From Mycolicibacterium parafortuitum (GTDB lineage Bacteria > Actinomycetota > Actinomycetes > Mycobacteriales > Mycobacteriaceae), in assembly GCF_010725485.1 (NCBI RefSeq), contig NZ_AP022598.1, positions 4,340,001-4,404,000 of the forward strand: 64,000 nt of DNA. Direction: 5' to 3'. A model generated the notes under the pieces. That model searched no databases. It was not told the DNA's origin and saw only the letters and a program-made list of their open reading frames with translations. Shown piece after piece: positions 1 to 9,066 of this stretch (position 1 is its first letter; every line of letters starts with the position of its first letter). The translations under genes were made by a program, and so were the position numbers.

Positions 1-856
1 TGCCGTGGGTGCGCCCCATGCGCTCGTCCAGTCGCGCCGTGAACGCCGCCGCGAGGGTGCTGTGGGTGCCGCCGAGTGCGGCGGCCTTGGCGTTCCACTC
101 GTCCTGCTTGAAGCGGATCCAGATGCTGGGCGCGACGACCGGCTGCTCCGTCCCGACGGCCGGCCCGGCGGGCGGCTCTGCCGCCGCACGCCGATCGTCC
201 TCCTCCCGGCGTCGGCGGGCCTCGGTGATCGCCGCCGTGAACGCCCGTACCACGGACGGGAACTCCTGTGCGGTCTCCCGGAGGTCCTGAAGCACGGCCT
301 GCCCGCGGGTCCGGGAACGCGGCGGCGGATAGCCCAGGTTGCGTGGCATGTCGAGGATCGCCTCGGTGACGGCGACGGCACCGCCGATTCCGTCGATCAC
401 GTAGTGGGACAGCACCAGGCTCACCGCGGTCGATCCGTCGGTGAGGGGTTGCACGTCGATCCGCCAGCCCGGCCCGGCCTCGGGATCGATCGTGAGCTGC
501 GTGCATTCGTCGAACCAGTCGCTGAGTTCGCTGCGGGGCCGGGCGCCGGCGGCGATGTCGATCGGGGTCGGGCCGGGCGCGCGAACCCAGCGGTGCCGTC
601 CGAACGGCAGCGGGGAGCGCTCGATGAGCCGGCCGAGCAGGCCGTCGGCGAGGTTGCGCTGGAACCGGGTCAGCCCGTCGTGGTCGACCGGACGCTCGTA
701 CACCCAGCCGACCTGCATGACCTCCTTCTGGCCGGCAGCCCGATGCCCTTCGTAGAAAGCTTGATCCAGCAGCGCGAGCCGGTTGTCGGTGAGTGTGCCG
801 CCGGCAGATGAGCCGCCGTCGACGGATGACCGCACGGAGTGATTCCGGACTGCCAC
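1..856 (-). CDS. WS/DGAT or condensation-like acyltransferase, 3' part missing at window edge
   Basis: Reading leftwards from a GTG at 856, the frame stays open to the window edge, about 285 residues. A GGAGG ribosome site lies six bases before the GTG. Near residue 157 the protein has SHYVIDG, a form of the HHxxxDG motif shared by condensation domains, Pap acyltransferases and wax-ester/diacylglycerol acyltransferases, with the first His replaced by Ser. I infer an acyl-CoA-dependent O-acyltransferase. Next to glycolipid genes it could acylate a sugar or the peptide, but the C-terminal half is not visible and the family assignment rests mainly on this motif and the overall look. The long forward-strand frame at 5-811 is its shadow. 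Confidence 0.6.
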   Translation of the reverse strand, partial: MAVRNHSVRSSVDGGSSAGGTLTDNRLALLDQAFYEGHRAAGQKEVMQVGWVYERPVDHDGLTRFQRNLADGLLGRLIERSPLPFGRHRWVRAPGPTPIDIAAGARPRSELSDWFDECTQLTIDPEAGPGWRIDVQPLTDGSTAVSLVLSHYVIDGIGGAVAVTEAILDMPRNLGYPPPRSRTRGQAVLQDLRETAQEFPSVVRAFTAAITEARRRREEDDRRAAAEPPAGPAVGTEQPVVAPSIWIRFKQDEWNAKAAALGGTHSTLAAAFTARLDERMGRTHG

Positions 857-1216
857 TGATTAGCCTCCGATGACCATGAGCTCCGCCCGCGGCGCTGCCC
901 GGCCGCCGGGAGCGACGTCGCACAGCCCGCGCGGTGCGCTCGGAACGTTTGTCAGGGTGAGCGTAGCGGACCCGACCGTGCACTCTCAGCGAAAATTTGC
1001 TTTACCGTCAACCGGCCTGTCCGAAGGTGTCGCGCCCGCCCGCCGCGGGTTCTGGCGATTTCCTTGCCGAAGGGGTTGAGGTGTCCCTATCCTGTCGCCG
1101 TGAACTGGAGCCACCCCGACACGTCGCGAGACGATCTCATTTCGACGCCCAGGACGGTCGCGGTACGGCTCGGCGCGCGGTGCGTCCGCCAGTCCGTCGA
1201 CGCGCGTAGCTAACAC
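857..1216. other. Divergent intergenic region
   Basis: A 360-base gap between the leftward acyltransferase and the rightward sulfotransferase. It contains an AT-rich patch near 986-1008 that stands out from the GC-rich surroundings and includes a CCGTCAA element like those found before other genes of the cluster. It probably holds divergent promoters. I see no convincing gene, repeat or terminator; forward and reverse frames here lack recognisable features. Confidence 0.45.
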
Positions 1217-2209
1217 ATGCACGAAGAGCGCTCGGGCGCACCACAAGTCGGAACGGACCGCCCCGTCGCCCTGTTCGTCCTCGGGTTCGGGCGGTCGGGG
1301 ACCTCTGCTCTGGCGCGGGTTCTGTCGCTGTGCGGGGCAACGCTGCCCCCGAAACTGCTCGGGGCGACCAAGGACAACCCTCGCGGCTTCTGGGAGCCGC
1401 GCGCCGCGATTCATCTCAACGAGACGATCCTGCGCAGTCGCGGGAGTTCGGCCTACGACCTCGCCCTGCGCCCCGAGCAAAGTCGATCGTCGACCGCCGC
1501 GGACGAGGCGTCGATCGCCAGGATCCGCTCCTACTTCCACGCCCTGCCTCCGGCGCGGCTGGTGGTCATCAAGGAACCGAAGATCACCGCGTTGATCGAA
1601 TTATGGTTCGAGGGCGCCCGGCGGGCGGGATTCGACGTCGCGGCCGTGGTGGCGATGCGCCATCCCGCGGAGGCCTCCGCGTCGATCGAGGAGCGCGCGA
1701 ACCGGCAGAACTACGTCAGGTCCTCGCTGGAACTCGGCAGCGCCTGGTGGCTCAAATACACGTTGCTCGCCGAACGGGACACCCGCGATGTGCCGCGTGT
1801 GATCGTGGAGTTCGCGAACCTGCTCGAGGACTGGCGTCGTGAGGTGAAGCGGATCGGGACCGCGCTCGGTGTGGACCTCGACAGCCCCGACGAGGCCGCG
1901 ATCGACGGGTTCCTGTCACCGGGGCTGCGCCATCACCGGCACACCGGACCCATCACCGAGCCGTTCGGCACCGACTGGGTCACCACGGTCTACCGCCAGC
2001 TCGCCGCGGCGGGTCGCGACGAACCCTGGGAGCAAAGCGTTCTCGACCGCGTCTTCGATGAGTACGAGACGACCGAGCGCGGGTTCCGCACCGCGGTGGA
2101 CGACTCGCGGCGTTATCTGAACCTGAACCGCCTGATGCCCCCGCCGTTGGTTCGGGTCGCCCTGGAGGTGCTCGCGCTGGCACACCGGCGCCGGGGTACC
2201 TGGGCATAG
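1217..2209 (+). CDS. Sulfotransferase family protein
   Basis: 330 residues. The N-terminal GFGRSGTSAL (about residues 23-32) matches the PAPS 5'-phosphosulfate-binding loop of sulfotransferases, and the following FWEPR and the central MRHP segment fit the P-loop fold of bacterial carbohydrate or lipid sulfotransferases. The likely reaction is transfer of sulfate from PAPS to a sugar or lipid hydroxyl in the cytoplasm. It stands just before a glycosyltransferase (35-base gap, same strand), suggesting it tailors the glycan of this cluster. The ATG start lacks a strong ribosome site. Substrate unknown; acceptor sulfation of the GPL-type product is inference. Confidence 0.75.
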   Translation: MHEERSGAPQVGTDRPVALFVLGFGRSGTSALARVLSLCGATLPPKLLGATKDNPRGFWEPRAAIHLNETILRSRGSSAYDLALRPEQSRSSTAADEASIARIRSYFHALPPARLVVIKEPKITALIELWFEGARRAGFDVAAVVAMRHPAEASASIEERANRQNYVRSSLELGSAWWLKYTLLAERDTRDVPRVIVEFANLLEDWRREVKRIGTALGVDLDSPDEAAIDGFLSPGLRHHRHTGPITEPFGTDWVTTVYRQLAAAGRDEPWEQSVLDRVFDEYETTERGFRTAVDDSRRYLNLNRLMPPPLVRVALEVLALAHRRRGTWA

Positions 2210-2244
2210 GACGTGGGACGCGGTGTGATCGGGGGAGTCGCCCG

Positions 2245-3528
2245 ATGAGGGTGGTGCTGGCGTTCTACGGCACCCGCGGCGATGTCGAGCCGGGCATCGC
2301 GCTCGGCCGTGAGCTTGCGCGCCGGAATCACCACGTGTGTATGGCCGTGCCGCCGGACCTGCTCGGGTTCGCCGAGTCCGCGGGCCTGGAGGCGGTCGCC
2401 TACGGACCGGACAACCAGGCCTGGCTGGAGTCGACTCGCAATTTCTGGGCTCGGTTCTTCCGCAACTTCTGGCGCCTCCCCGAGCTCAAGAAGCTGCTCG
2501 CGGAATCCCGTGAACCCGGCACCCGCGCGTGGGCGGAGATGAGCACGACGCTGGCCGCGCTGACCGACGAAGCGGACCTCCTCGTCACCGGCGTCAGCTA
2601 TCAAGAACTGGCATGCAATGTCGCCGAGTTCCGGGCGATCCCGCTGGCGACGGTGCTGTGGTTCCCGATCCGGGTCAACGGGCACGTCGTGTCGGCAGTG
2701 CCCGCCCCACTGGTGCGGGCCGCGATGAGAATCTACGACTGGCTGGTGTGGCGTGGGGTCAAGAACGTCGAGGATGCGCAGCGTCGTGAACTCGGACTTC
2801 CGCCGTCGCCCGGCCCCGCGCCGCAGCGTATCGCCGATCGGCGCGGACTGGAGATCCAGGCCTACGACGACATCTGCTTTCCCGGGTTGGCCACCGAATG
2901 GGCGGGGATGCGCGACCTGAGGCCGTTCGTCGGAACCCTGACGCTGGAGTCGCCGACCGCCGCCGACGACGATGTCATGGCGTGGATCGCTGCCGGCACT
3001 CCACCGATCTTCTTCGGGTTCGGCAGCATCCCGGTGGAGTCCCCGGCCGAGACCGTCGAGATGATCGCGTCGGCCTGCGCGCAACTGGGCGAGCGGGCAC
3101 TGATCGGCGCCGGCTGGAGCGATTTCGCCGACGTTCCCGGCTACGAACATGTCAAGATCGTCGGGTCGGTGAACTTCGCCACCGTGTTCCCGGTCTGCCG
3201 TGCCGTGGTCCATCACGGCGGTGCGGGCACGACAGCGGCCAGCCTGCGCGCCGGCGTCCCGACGCTGATCTTGTGGATGGCCGATGTCCAGGTTGTATGG
3301 GGGGCTGCCGTCAAACGGCTCAAAGTCGGTGCGTCCCGGCGCTTTTCGAGTGCCACGGAGAAGACCCTGGTGGCGGACCTGCGCACCATCCTGGGCCCGG
3401 AGTACCAGGTCCGCGCCCGTGAGATCGCGAACCGCATGAACACACCCGCCGACAGCGCGGCCGCGGCCGCCGACGAGGTCGAGAAGTACGTCCTCGGGTG
3501 GATGAGCGCTGACGGCCGAGGAGAGTAA
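2245..3528 (+). CDS. GT1 glycosyltransferase (GPL Gtf type), copy 1
   Basis: 427 residues, the usual length for mycobacterial GPL and phenolic-glycolipid glycosyltransferases. The N-terminus has the YGTRGDVEP acceptor-domain signature and the C-terminal half has FFGFGS and HHGGAGTTAASLRAG, the nucleotide-sugar-binding motif of GT-B family 1 enzymes. It should move a hexose or deoxyhexose from a nucleotide donor onto the lipopeptide or a growing oligosaccharide. GGGGGAG lies before the ATG. It is one of six paralogues here; the sugar and linkage cannot be told from sequence alone. Confidence 0.9.
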   Translation: MRVVLAFYGTRGDVEPGIALGRELARRNHHVCMAVPPDLLGFAESAGLEAVAYGPDNQAWLESTRNFWARFFRNFWRLPELKKLLAESREPGTRAWAEMSTTLAALTDEADLLVTGVSYQELACNVAEFRAIPLATVLWFPIRVNGHVVSAVPAPLVRAAMRIYDWLVWRGVKNVEDAQRRELGLPPSPGPAPQRIADRRGLEIQAYDDICFPGLATEWAGMRDLRPFVGTLTLESPTAADDDVMAWIAAGTPPIFFGFGSIPVESPAETVEMIASACAQLGERALIGAGWSDFADVPGYEHVKIVGSVNFATVFPVCRAVVHHGGAGTTAASLRAGVPTLILWMADVQVVWGAAVKRLKVGASRRFSSATEKTLVADLRTILGPEYQVRAREIANRMNTPADSAAAAADEVEKYVLGWMSADGRGE

Positions 3529-3548
3529 CGCCACATCTATGTCGCATG

Positions 3549-3589
3549 CGTCAATTTACGGTTCGAACGCCCTCGAACCCGCCTATCAT
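3549..3589 (+). promoter_or_regulatory. Candidate promoter of the ABC exporter operon
   Basis: The 69-base gap before the ABC ATPase holds CGTCAATTTACGG (3549-3561), repeated exactly at 24674-24686 before another gene of the cluster, and a TATCAT -10-like hexamer at 3584-3589. A start about seven bases downstream would make the GTG at 3598 the first codon of a leaderless mRNA, which is common in mycobacteria. No good -35 is evident. Confidence 0.4.
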
Positions 3590-3597
3590 CGGCTCTC

Positions 3598-4578
3598 GTG
3601 ATCGAGCTAGACGGTGTGGCGAAGACCTTCGGCGCGTCCATCCATGCGTTGCGGGACGTCAGCTTCGCCGTCCCGACCGGCACGGTCTGCGCGGTACTCG
3701 GTCACAACGGGGCGGGCAAGACGACCACGATCAAGATCCTGTCGACGTTGTTGAGGCCGACGTCGGGCCGCGCCGTGGTCGCCGGATACGACGTGGTCCG
3801 TCAGCCGGGCCAGGTGCGTGAGAGCATCGGCACCACCGGCCAGATGGCGGCACTCGACTGGCAGCTGACCGGGCGGGAGAACCTCGTCCTGTTCGGGCGA
3901 CTGCGGGGCCTGCGGCGAAAGGCCGCGCGGCGCAGGGCTGACGAGCTGATCGATCAGTTCGACATGGCGCACGCCGCCGACCGTCGGGTGATCAACTATT
4001 CCGTGGGCATGCAGCGCCGCATCGACATCGCCGCCGCGCTCGTCATTCCGCCGAAGGTGCTCTATCTCGACGAACCGACCACCGGCCTGGATCCACGCAG
4101 CCGGCGTGCGGTGTGGGACCTGGTGTCCGCGTTGAAGACTCAGGGTGTCACGGTGCTGCTCACCACTCAGTATCTGGAAGAGGCGGACCTGCTCAGCGAC
4201 TCTGTGGTCGTGATCGACCACGGACAGGTCATCGCCACCGGCACCGCCGAAGATCTCAAACACCGCGTGGGTCACAGCTATTGCACGGTCAGCCCGGTGG
4301 ATCCGGCCGACCTGGCCAGGATCTCCGATGCCGTCGCCGACCTGGACGGTCCCGAGGTCGACGTCGAGGCGAACACGGTGTCGGTGCTGGCGCCAGACGG
4401 TGTGGCGACACTCGGTGAGGTGTTCCGCCGCCTCGATCGACTCGGCGTGGAATTGGCCGACATCTCGCTGCGCCGGCCGTCCCTGGATGAGGCGTTCCTG
4501 CATCTGACCGACGACGCACTGCCCAGCGGCGCCGGCGCCCACCACGGCGCCCTGCCGAGTGACAGCGCCATCGCGTGA
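3598..4578 (+). CDS. ABC exporter ATPase, DrrA-like
   Basis: 326 residues from a GTG start. Walker A GHNGAGKT (about residues 36-43), a Q-loop glutamine, a degenerate signature YSVGMQRR in place of LSGGQ, Walker B VLYLDEPTTGLD and a D-loop/H-loop region are visible, followed by the extended C-terminal domain typical of DrrA (daunorubicin exporter) ATPases. It energises the two permeases encoded immediately downstream, with GTGA-type overlap (4 bases), so one translationally coupled operon. In mycobacteria DrrABC serves PDIM transport; here the cargo is likely the glycolipopeptide or its precursor, which is inference from position. Confidence 0.9.
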   Translation: MIELDGVAKTFGASIHALRDVSFAVPTGTVCAVLGHNGAGKTTTIKILSTLLRPTSGRAVVAGYDVVRQPGQVRESIGTTGQMAALDWQLTGRENLVLFGRLRGLRRKAARRRADELIDQFDMAHAADRRVINYSVGMQRRIDIAAALVIPPKVLYLDEPTTGLDPRSRRAVWDLVSALKTQGVTVLLTTQYLEEADLLSDSVVVIDHGQVIATGTAEDLKHRVGHSYCTVSPVDPADLARISDAVADLDGPEVDVEANTVSVLAPDGVATLGEVFRRLDRLGVELADISLRRPSLDEAFLHLTDDALPSGAGAHHGALPSDSAIA

Positions 4579-5330
4579 CAGCCCTGGGTGCGCTGACCGA
4601 ACGCATGGTGCGCGGTCAATGGCGAGACGATCTTCCGTTCGCGATCGCGGCTCCCGTCGGGTTTTTCGTCGTGTTCCACTTCGCGCTGCGTCATGTGATC
4701 GACACCGGTGAGACCAGCTACGCCCAGTACCTGCTGCCGGTGACGATCGTCCAGGTCCTCATGCTGAGCGCGCTGGTCACCGTCGACCGCGCGGCGGTGG
4801 ACCAGCAGTCGGAGTTCGGTGTCCGCCTGCGCACGCTGCCCATCTCGACGGCGGCGCCACTGGTTGCGCGGATGGTGTACTGCCTTTTCCTCGGCTCGAT
4901 CGTGCTGACCGTCGCGATCTCGGCCGGGTATCTGTTCGGATTCCGGATCTTCGGTGGGATCGGGCACACGGTCGCGTTCGTCGTGCTGGTCCTGGCGTTC
5001 ACACTGGCGTTGTCGCTGGGCGCTGATGCCGTGGGCGCCGGGTTGGCCAGATCGGAGATCGGCAGAAGCGGCACATCCAGCCAGATCCTTCTGGTCCCGC
5101 AATTGCTGTTGATCATGCTGTCCACGGGTATGGCGCCGCTCGAGTCCTTCCCCGACTGGCTGCACCCGTTCGTGCACTACCAGCCGGTCTCGCAGGTGAC
5201 CGACACGCTGCGCGGCTTCGCCGGCGGCCAGGTCGTCGCCGACAATCTTCGGATCAGCACGGCCTGGTGCGTGGGACTGCTGCTGGTGTTCGGCGCCCTC
5301 GCGGTGCGCGTTCAGAGGCGGCAGCGATGA
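4575..5330 (+). CDS. ABC-2 type permease, DrrB-like
   Basis: 251 residues, starting with a GTG that overlaps the ATPase stop codon. Six hydrophobic stretches (roughly residues 22-38, 52-70, 97-117, 130-150, 170-188 and 228-246) are separated by short polar loops, the ABC2_membrane pattern. It is the first membrane half of the exporter. The next gene overlaps its stop by ATGA, so the three proteins are probably made in equal amounts. Confidence 0.85.
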   Translation: MTALGALTERMVRGQWRDDLPFAIAAPVGFFVVFHFALRHVIDTGETSYAQYLLPVTIVQVLMLSALVTVDRAAVDQQSEFGVRLRTLPISTAAPLVARMVYCLFLGSIVLTVAISAGYLFGFRIFGGIGHTVAFVVLVLAFTLALSLGADAVGAGLARSEIGRSGTSSQILLVPQLLLIMLSTGMAPLESFPDWLHPFVHYQPVSQVTDTLRGFAGGQVVADNLRISTAWCVGLLLVFGALAVRVQRRQR

Positions 5331-6112
5331 CGGCGCAGATGACCCGGCGCGGCTCACTGCTGACGGAGAGCGCTCTGTTCGCCGGAAGGTTGTTCATCCA
5401 CTGGAGGCGGCAGCCGACCGTCCCGGTCCAGGCGCTACTGTTCCCGACCTTCCTGTTGATCACGTATTACCTGCTGGTCGGCGAGTCGGTCATGAACGTC
5501 ACAGGCGTCGACAGCCTTTACGGGCTGGTGCCCACGTGCGCCGTCGCCGGTGCGATGTTCGGCGCGCTGGCGGCCAGCCTCAGTGTCCGGATCGAACGCG
5601 AGTACGGATTGCTCAGCCGCCTCTGGACCTTGCCGGTGCACCGGTACAGCGCGCTCGGGGGTCGGCTCCTGGCGGAAGCCGCGCGCACGCTGGTGGCCTC
5701 CGCTCTGATCACCGTTGTCGGAGTCGGTCTGGGCCTGAGGTTCAAGGGCGGCTGGCTCGATCTGATGGTGTACCTGCTGATCCCGGTGGTCGTCGGCGTC
5801 ATCTTCGCGGCTGCGCTGATCGCGGTCGCGGTACGCACGACCAACGGTGCTGTGCTGATGTGGTTGGTGATCCCGGCGATCAGCGCGGTCTTCGCCAGCT
5901 CGGGTTCGCCTCCGCCGGAACTGCTTCCGTCGGCGGTGCAGCCCGTGATCGAGTTCCAGCCGATGGCGGCGACGATCGGTGCGATGCGGGCCCTGGCGCA
6001 GGGGGAGTCCGCGCTGGGGCCGCTCACGGTTGCGTCCTTGTGGGCTATCGCGTTGACCGCGGTGATCCTGCCGCTGGCCGCGCGCGGTTACCGCGCCGCG
6101 GCGGAGCGCTGA
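5327..6112 (+). CDS. ABC-2 type permease, DrrC-like
   Basis: 261 residues from the ATG at 5327 that shares ATGA with the previous stop; a longer upstream reading is possible but would run through drrB-like coding sequence. The N-terminal FAGRLFIHWRRQP followed by six membrane segments is typical of DrrB/DrrC permeases. It completes a heteromeric exporter in the plasma membrane. It ends the operon: an AT-rich gap follows. Confidence 0.85.
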   Translation: MTAQMTRRGSLLTESALFAGRLFIHWRRQPTVPVQALLFPTFLLITYYLLVGESVMNVTGVDSLYGLVPTCAVAGAMFGALAASLSVRIEREYGLLSRLWTLPVHRYSALGGRLLAEAARTLVASALITVVGVGLGLRFKGGWLDLMVYLLIPVVVGVIFAAALIAVAVRTTNGAVLMWLVIPAISAVFASSGSPPPELLPSAVQPVIEFQPMAATIGAMRALAQGESALGPLTVASLWAIALTAVILPLAARGYRAAAER

Positions 6113-6335
6113 CCTCGACGGCCGAACAGCACATATCTAACCTTTCCGTTAATTTACTGGAAAAATTTCTGCAGCGTCACTAGCTGTGCTAATAGTCGAA
6201 ATAGGCCCGATGTGCGGTTTGCCGATACGCAAGGTGTGCAACATTTTCGTGAAAAGTTCGAACCCCGTAGTTCAAGGGTGTCTAGACTCTGCGCGGAGGG
6301 GGAGTAGGTACACGAGATTGGGCAGCTTCTTGACT
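6113..6335 (+). promoter_or_regulatory. AT-rich intergenic region before methyltransferase
   Basis: About 220 bases, locally AT-rich (6130-6170 and 6185-6210). A TAGACT -10-like hexamer occurs near 6281 followed by the purine run GGAGGGGGAG (about 6295-6304). The same TAGACT occurs before the nucleotide-sugar dehydrogenase at 14226. No coding sequence is convincing here. Confidence 0.35.
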
Positions 6336-7142
6336 GTGACCGACAACGGCGTTCAGCCGCTTTATCTAGATCTATTGCGGCGCAACCTCACCCGCTACGG
6401 GATGCGAGAGCGCGTCCCGTCGAAGTGGCCGCTGCGACGTAAAGTTCTGTACAAGGCCGTCAACACGCTCAGCCCGCTGCGTCTGGGACTGAGCCCGTTC
6501 ACGGAGAACAAGCGCGAACTCGGCCTGGACTGGCCCGCCGAGGCCGAGACCATGATCGGCATGAAGCGTCTGACCAATCTGCAGGAATGTGTCGAGACGG
6601 TGCTCAAAGAGGATGTGCCGGGCGACCTGATCGAATGCGGCGTATGGCGCGGCGGCGCGTGCATCCTGATGCGTGGAGTGCTGGCGGCCTACGGGGATGA
6701 CACGCGGCGCGTCTGGCTGGCCGATTCCTTCCAGGGCGTTCCTCGATCGGATCCGGACAACTACAAGGCGGACAAGGGAATCCGAGCCGACTTCGCCGCG
6801 GGCATCCTCGGGGTGTCCGAGGACGAGGTGAAGGCGAACTTCGAGCGCTACGGCCTGCTCGACGATCAGGTCCGCTTCCTGCCCGGCTGGTTCAAGGACA
6901 CCCTCGCCGACGCGCCGATCGAAAAGATCTCGGTGCTGCGCCTCGACGGGGATCTGTACGAGTCGACGATCCAGGCGCTCGACGCCCTCTATCCGAGGCT
7001 GTCGCCCGGCGGCTTCTGCATCGTCGACGACTACCGCGCCGTGAAGGCGTGCGAGCTGGCGGTCACCGACTACCGCACCAAGCACGGAATCACCGCCGAG
7101 ATCGTCGACATCGACGGCACGGGCGTGTTTTGGCGCAAGTGA
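6336..7142 (+). CDS. TylF/macrocin-type O-methyltransferase
   Basis: 268 residues from the GTG at 6336; in-frame TTG codons at 6318 and 6330 are alternatives, closer to the purine run at 6295-6304. DLIECGVWRGGACILM (about residues 93-108) is the SAM-binding loop of the TylF family, and RLDGDLYEST plus IVDDYR match its metal-ligand and acidic motifs. TylF enzymes methylate sugar hydroxyls using SAM and Mg2+. Homologues occur in GPL loci as rhamnosyl O-methyltransferases. Placed after the exporter and 27 bases before an oxidoreductase on the same strand. The methylated position is unknown. Confidence 0.85.
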   Translation: MTDNGVQPLYLDLLRRNLTRYGMRERVPSKWPLRRKVLYKAVNTLSPLRLGLSPFTENKRELGLDWPAEAETMIGMKRLTNLQECVETVLKEDVPGDLIECGVWRGGACILMRGVLAAYGDDTRRVWLADSFQGVPRSDPDNYKADKGIRADFAAGILGVSEDEVKANFERYGLLDDQVRFLPGWFKDTLADAPIEKISVLRLDGDLYESTIQALDALYPRLSPGGFCIVDDYRAVKACELAVTDYRTKHGITAEIVDIDGTGVFWRK

Positions 7143-7169
7143 CCACCGTCGTCCCGGTCGGTCGCGCTG

Positions 7170-8168
7170 GTGTCTGAGCGCGCCCCGGGGTTGCGGATCG
7201 GGATCCTGGGCGCGGCCAACATCGCTCCTCAGGCGCTCATCGTCCCGGCCCGGGACAACGCCGACGTGGTCGTGGCGGCAATCGCTGCGCGGGACGCCAC
7301 CCGCGCGCAAGCCTTCGCCGTCAAGCACGGTGTCGCACGTGTGCATCGCAGCTACGAAGAACTGATCGCCGACCCGGATATCGATGCCGTCTACAACCCG
7401 TTACCGAACGGTCTGCACGGCCGGTGGACTCGGCACGCGATCACCGCGGGCAAGCATGTGCTGTGTGAAAAGCCGTTTGCGGCAAACGCTGACGAGGCAC
7501 GCGAGATCGGGGATCTGGCGGCGCGGTCGGGTCTGGTCGTCATGGAAGCGTTCCATCACCGCTATCACCCGTTGATGCTGCGTGCCGAGGAGATCATCGC
7601 TTCGGGCGAACTCGGCACCCTGCGGCAGGTGGAAGCGGCGTTCTGCTTTCCGTTGCCGAAGTTCTCCGATATCCGTTACGACTTCGCACTCGCCGGTGGT
7701 GCCACCATGGACGCCGGCTGCTACGCGATACACATGTTGCGGACGCTCGGTGGATCTACGCCGAAAGTCGTGGCGGCCCAGGCCAAACTGCGCGCCGCGG
7801 AGGTGGACCGCGCGATGACCGCCACGCTGCACTTCGCGGACGGCCACACAGGTTCGATGCACTGTTCGATGTGGTCGGCCTCGCTGCTGCGGGTGAGCGC
7901 CACGGTGATCGGCGACCGTGGACAGCTTCGGATGATCAATCCGGTGCTGCCCCACCTTTTTCACCGGCTCACCATCCGGTCCGCCGAAGGCGTACGGACC
8001 GAACGCTTCCCGCGGCGCACGTCGTATGCCTACCAACTCGACGCGTTCGCCGCGGCGGTCCTGCACGGCGAACCCATCAAGACACCGCCACAGGACGCGA
8101 TCGAGAACATGGCGGTGATCGACGACATCTATCGCGCCGCCGGTCTGTCGCCACGCCGTCCGGCGTGA
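7170..8168 (+). CDS. Gfo/Idh/MocA NAD(P)-dependent oxidoreductase, copy 1
   Basis: 332 residues from a GTG. GILGAANIAPQA (about residues 11-22) is the Rossmann dinucleotide-binding loop and CEKPFAANADEA carries the EKP catalytic lysine motif of the Gfo/Idh/MocA family. Family members oxidise or reduce a sugar hydroxyl or keto group, including 3- or 4-ketoreductions in deoxysugar pathways. A paralogue with the same length and nearly the same architecture is encoded at 9067, on the other side of a hydrolase gene. A role in donor-sugar synthesis or in remodelling the glycan is inferred. Confidence 0.85.
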   Translation: MSERAPGLRIGILGAANIAPQALIVPARDNADVVVAAIAARDATRAQAFAVKHGVARVHRSYEELIADPDIDAVYNPLPNGLHGRWTRHAITAGKHVLCEKPFAANADEAREIGDLAARSGLVVMEAFHHRYHPLMLRAEEIIASGELGTLRQVEAAFCFPLPKFSDIRYDFALAGGATMDAGCYAIHMLRTLGGSTPKVVAAQAKLRAAEVDRAMTATLHFADGHTGSMHCSMWSASLLRVSATVIGDRGQLRMINPVLPHLFHRLTIRSAEGVRTERFPRRTSYAYQLDAFAAAVLHGEPIKTPPQDAIENMAVIDDIYRAAGLSPRRPA

Positions 8169-8183
8169 ACGCGGGACGGCGCA

Positions 8184-8963
8184 TCAACGGACGGCAATCT
8201 GGCTGGGGAGATCGGCGTTTGCGAGCCAGCACCGTACGGTGCGACTGAACAGTTCAGGATGCCTCAGCGGCCAGTCGTGGCGCATACCCACGGCGACAGC
8301 GTTGACTCCGCGCGGCATCGTGCGGGCGAGTTCGGCGGCACTGCGGTGAGCGGGCCAGTATTCATCGGCTCCGGTGATGAACAGCGCTGGCACCGGCGAT
8401 TTTTCGAGACCCTTCGGCACCGTGAAGCCGGCTGACTCGGAGACGATGTGGGCGGCATCCTCGCTGAGGGCCAACCGCATGTCCTCGCGGTAGTCCGCCG
8501 CCCTGGTCGCCGCGAGCTCCGGTGGATGGGCATTCCACAGCTGGGAGAGCAGCCGCCGGGACCAGGCCATGCGGGCCAGGGCGCCCACGAACCGCTGAGA
8601 GGGACCCACCCACGGAAAGCTGTTGACGAAGGTCCCGCACAGCACCGCGCTGGCGAACAGCGCCGGTTCCCTCGCCAGTAGGTCGATCCCCACCTGAGCC
8701 CCGAGGGAGTATCCGACGAGGTGCAGGCCTCCCGCGCCGAATCCAGACCGGATCGACGTCGCGACGGCCTGTGCGGCACGATCGATCCGGAACGGCCCCA
8801 GCGCAACGCTTTTCCCGAACTGTGGCAGGTCCGGGGCAACGCAGCGATACCCGGGCAATCTGTCGATCACCGGCTCCCAGGACCAACCGCTCAGCCGTCC
8901 GCCGTGGAGGAACACGACGGTGGGGGCCTGCAGCGGACCTGTCTCGCGTACGAACAGATCCAT
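8184..8963 (-). CDS. Alpha/beta hydrolase
   Basis: 259 residues. VVFLHGGRLSGWSW provides the oxyanion HG motif near residue 20, GYSLG (about residues 100-104) is the nucleophile elbow with Ser, and GMRHDWPL near the C-terminus supplies the catalytic His. It is a soluble esterase/hydrolase with no signal peptide. It lies between two Gfo/Idh genes read the other way, converging with the first (15-base gap). In a lipopeptide cluster it might act as an editing thioesterase or a deacylase, but nothing in the sequence fixes the substrate. Confidence 0.8.
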   Translation of the reverse strand: MDLFVRETGPLQAPTVVFLHGGRLSGWSWEPVIDRLPGYRCVAPDLPQFGKSVALGPFRIDRAAQAVATSIRSGFGAGGLHLVGYSLGAQVGIDLLAREPALFASAVLCGTFVNSFPWVGPSQRFVGALARMAWSRRLLSQLWNAHPPELAATRAADYREDMRLALSEDAAHIVSESAGFTVPKGLEKSPVPALFITGADEYWPAHRSAAELARTMPRGVNAVAVGMRHDWPLRHPELFSRTVRCWLANADLPSQIAVR

Positions 8964-9053
8964 ATCGGCGATGGTACGTCCGCTTCACGGAGAGTGTGAT
9001 CTCCCTTGCACTTTGGCGTCGACAAAGATCGGCCGACAGCGCCGGCGAACTGC

Positions 9054-9059
9054 TAGCGT
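9054..9059 (+). promoter_or_regulatory. Extended -10 element, probable leaderless start
   Basis: TGCTAGCGT contains an extended -10 (TGnTAnnnT). The ATG of the following oxidoreductase lies seven bases after it at 9067, and no ribosome-binding site is present, so a leaderless transcript is likely. Confidence 0.45.
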
Positions 9060-9066
9060 CACACCC

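Noticed and set aside
5..811. Forward-strand 268-codon open frame
   Set aside because: It is the antisense shadow of a leftward gene with a good ribosome site and the SHYVIDG motif that runs off the left edge.
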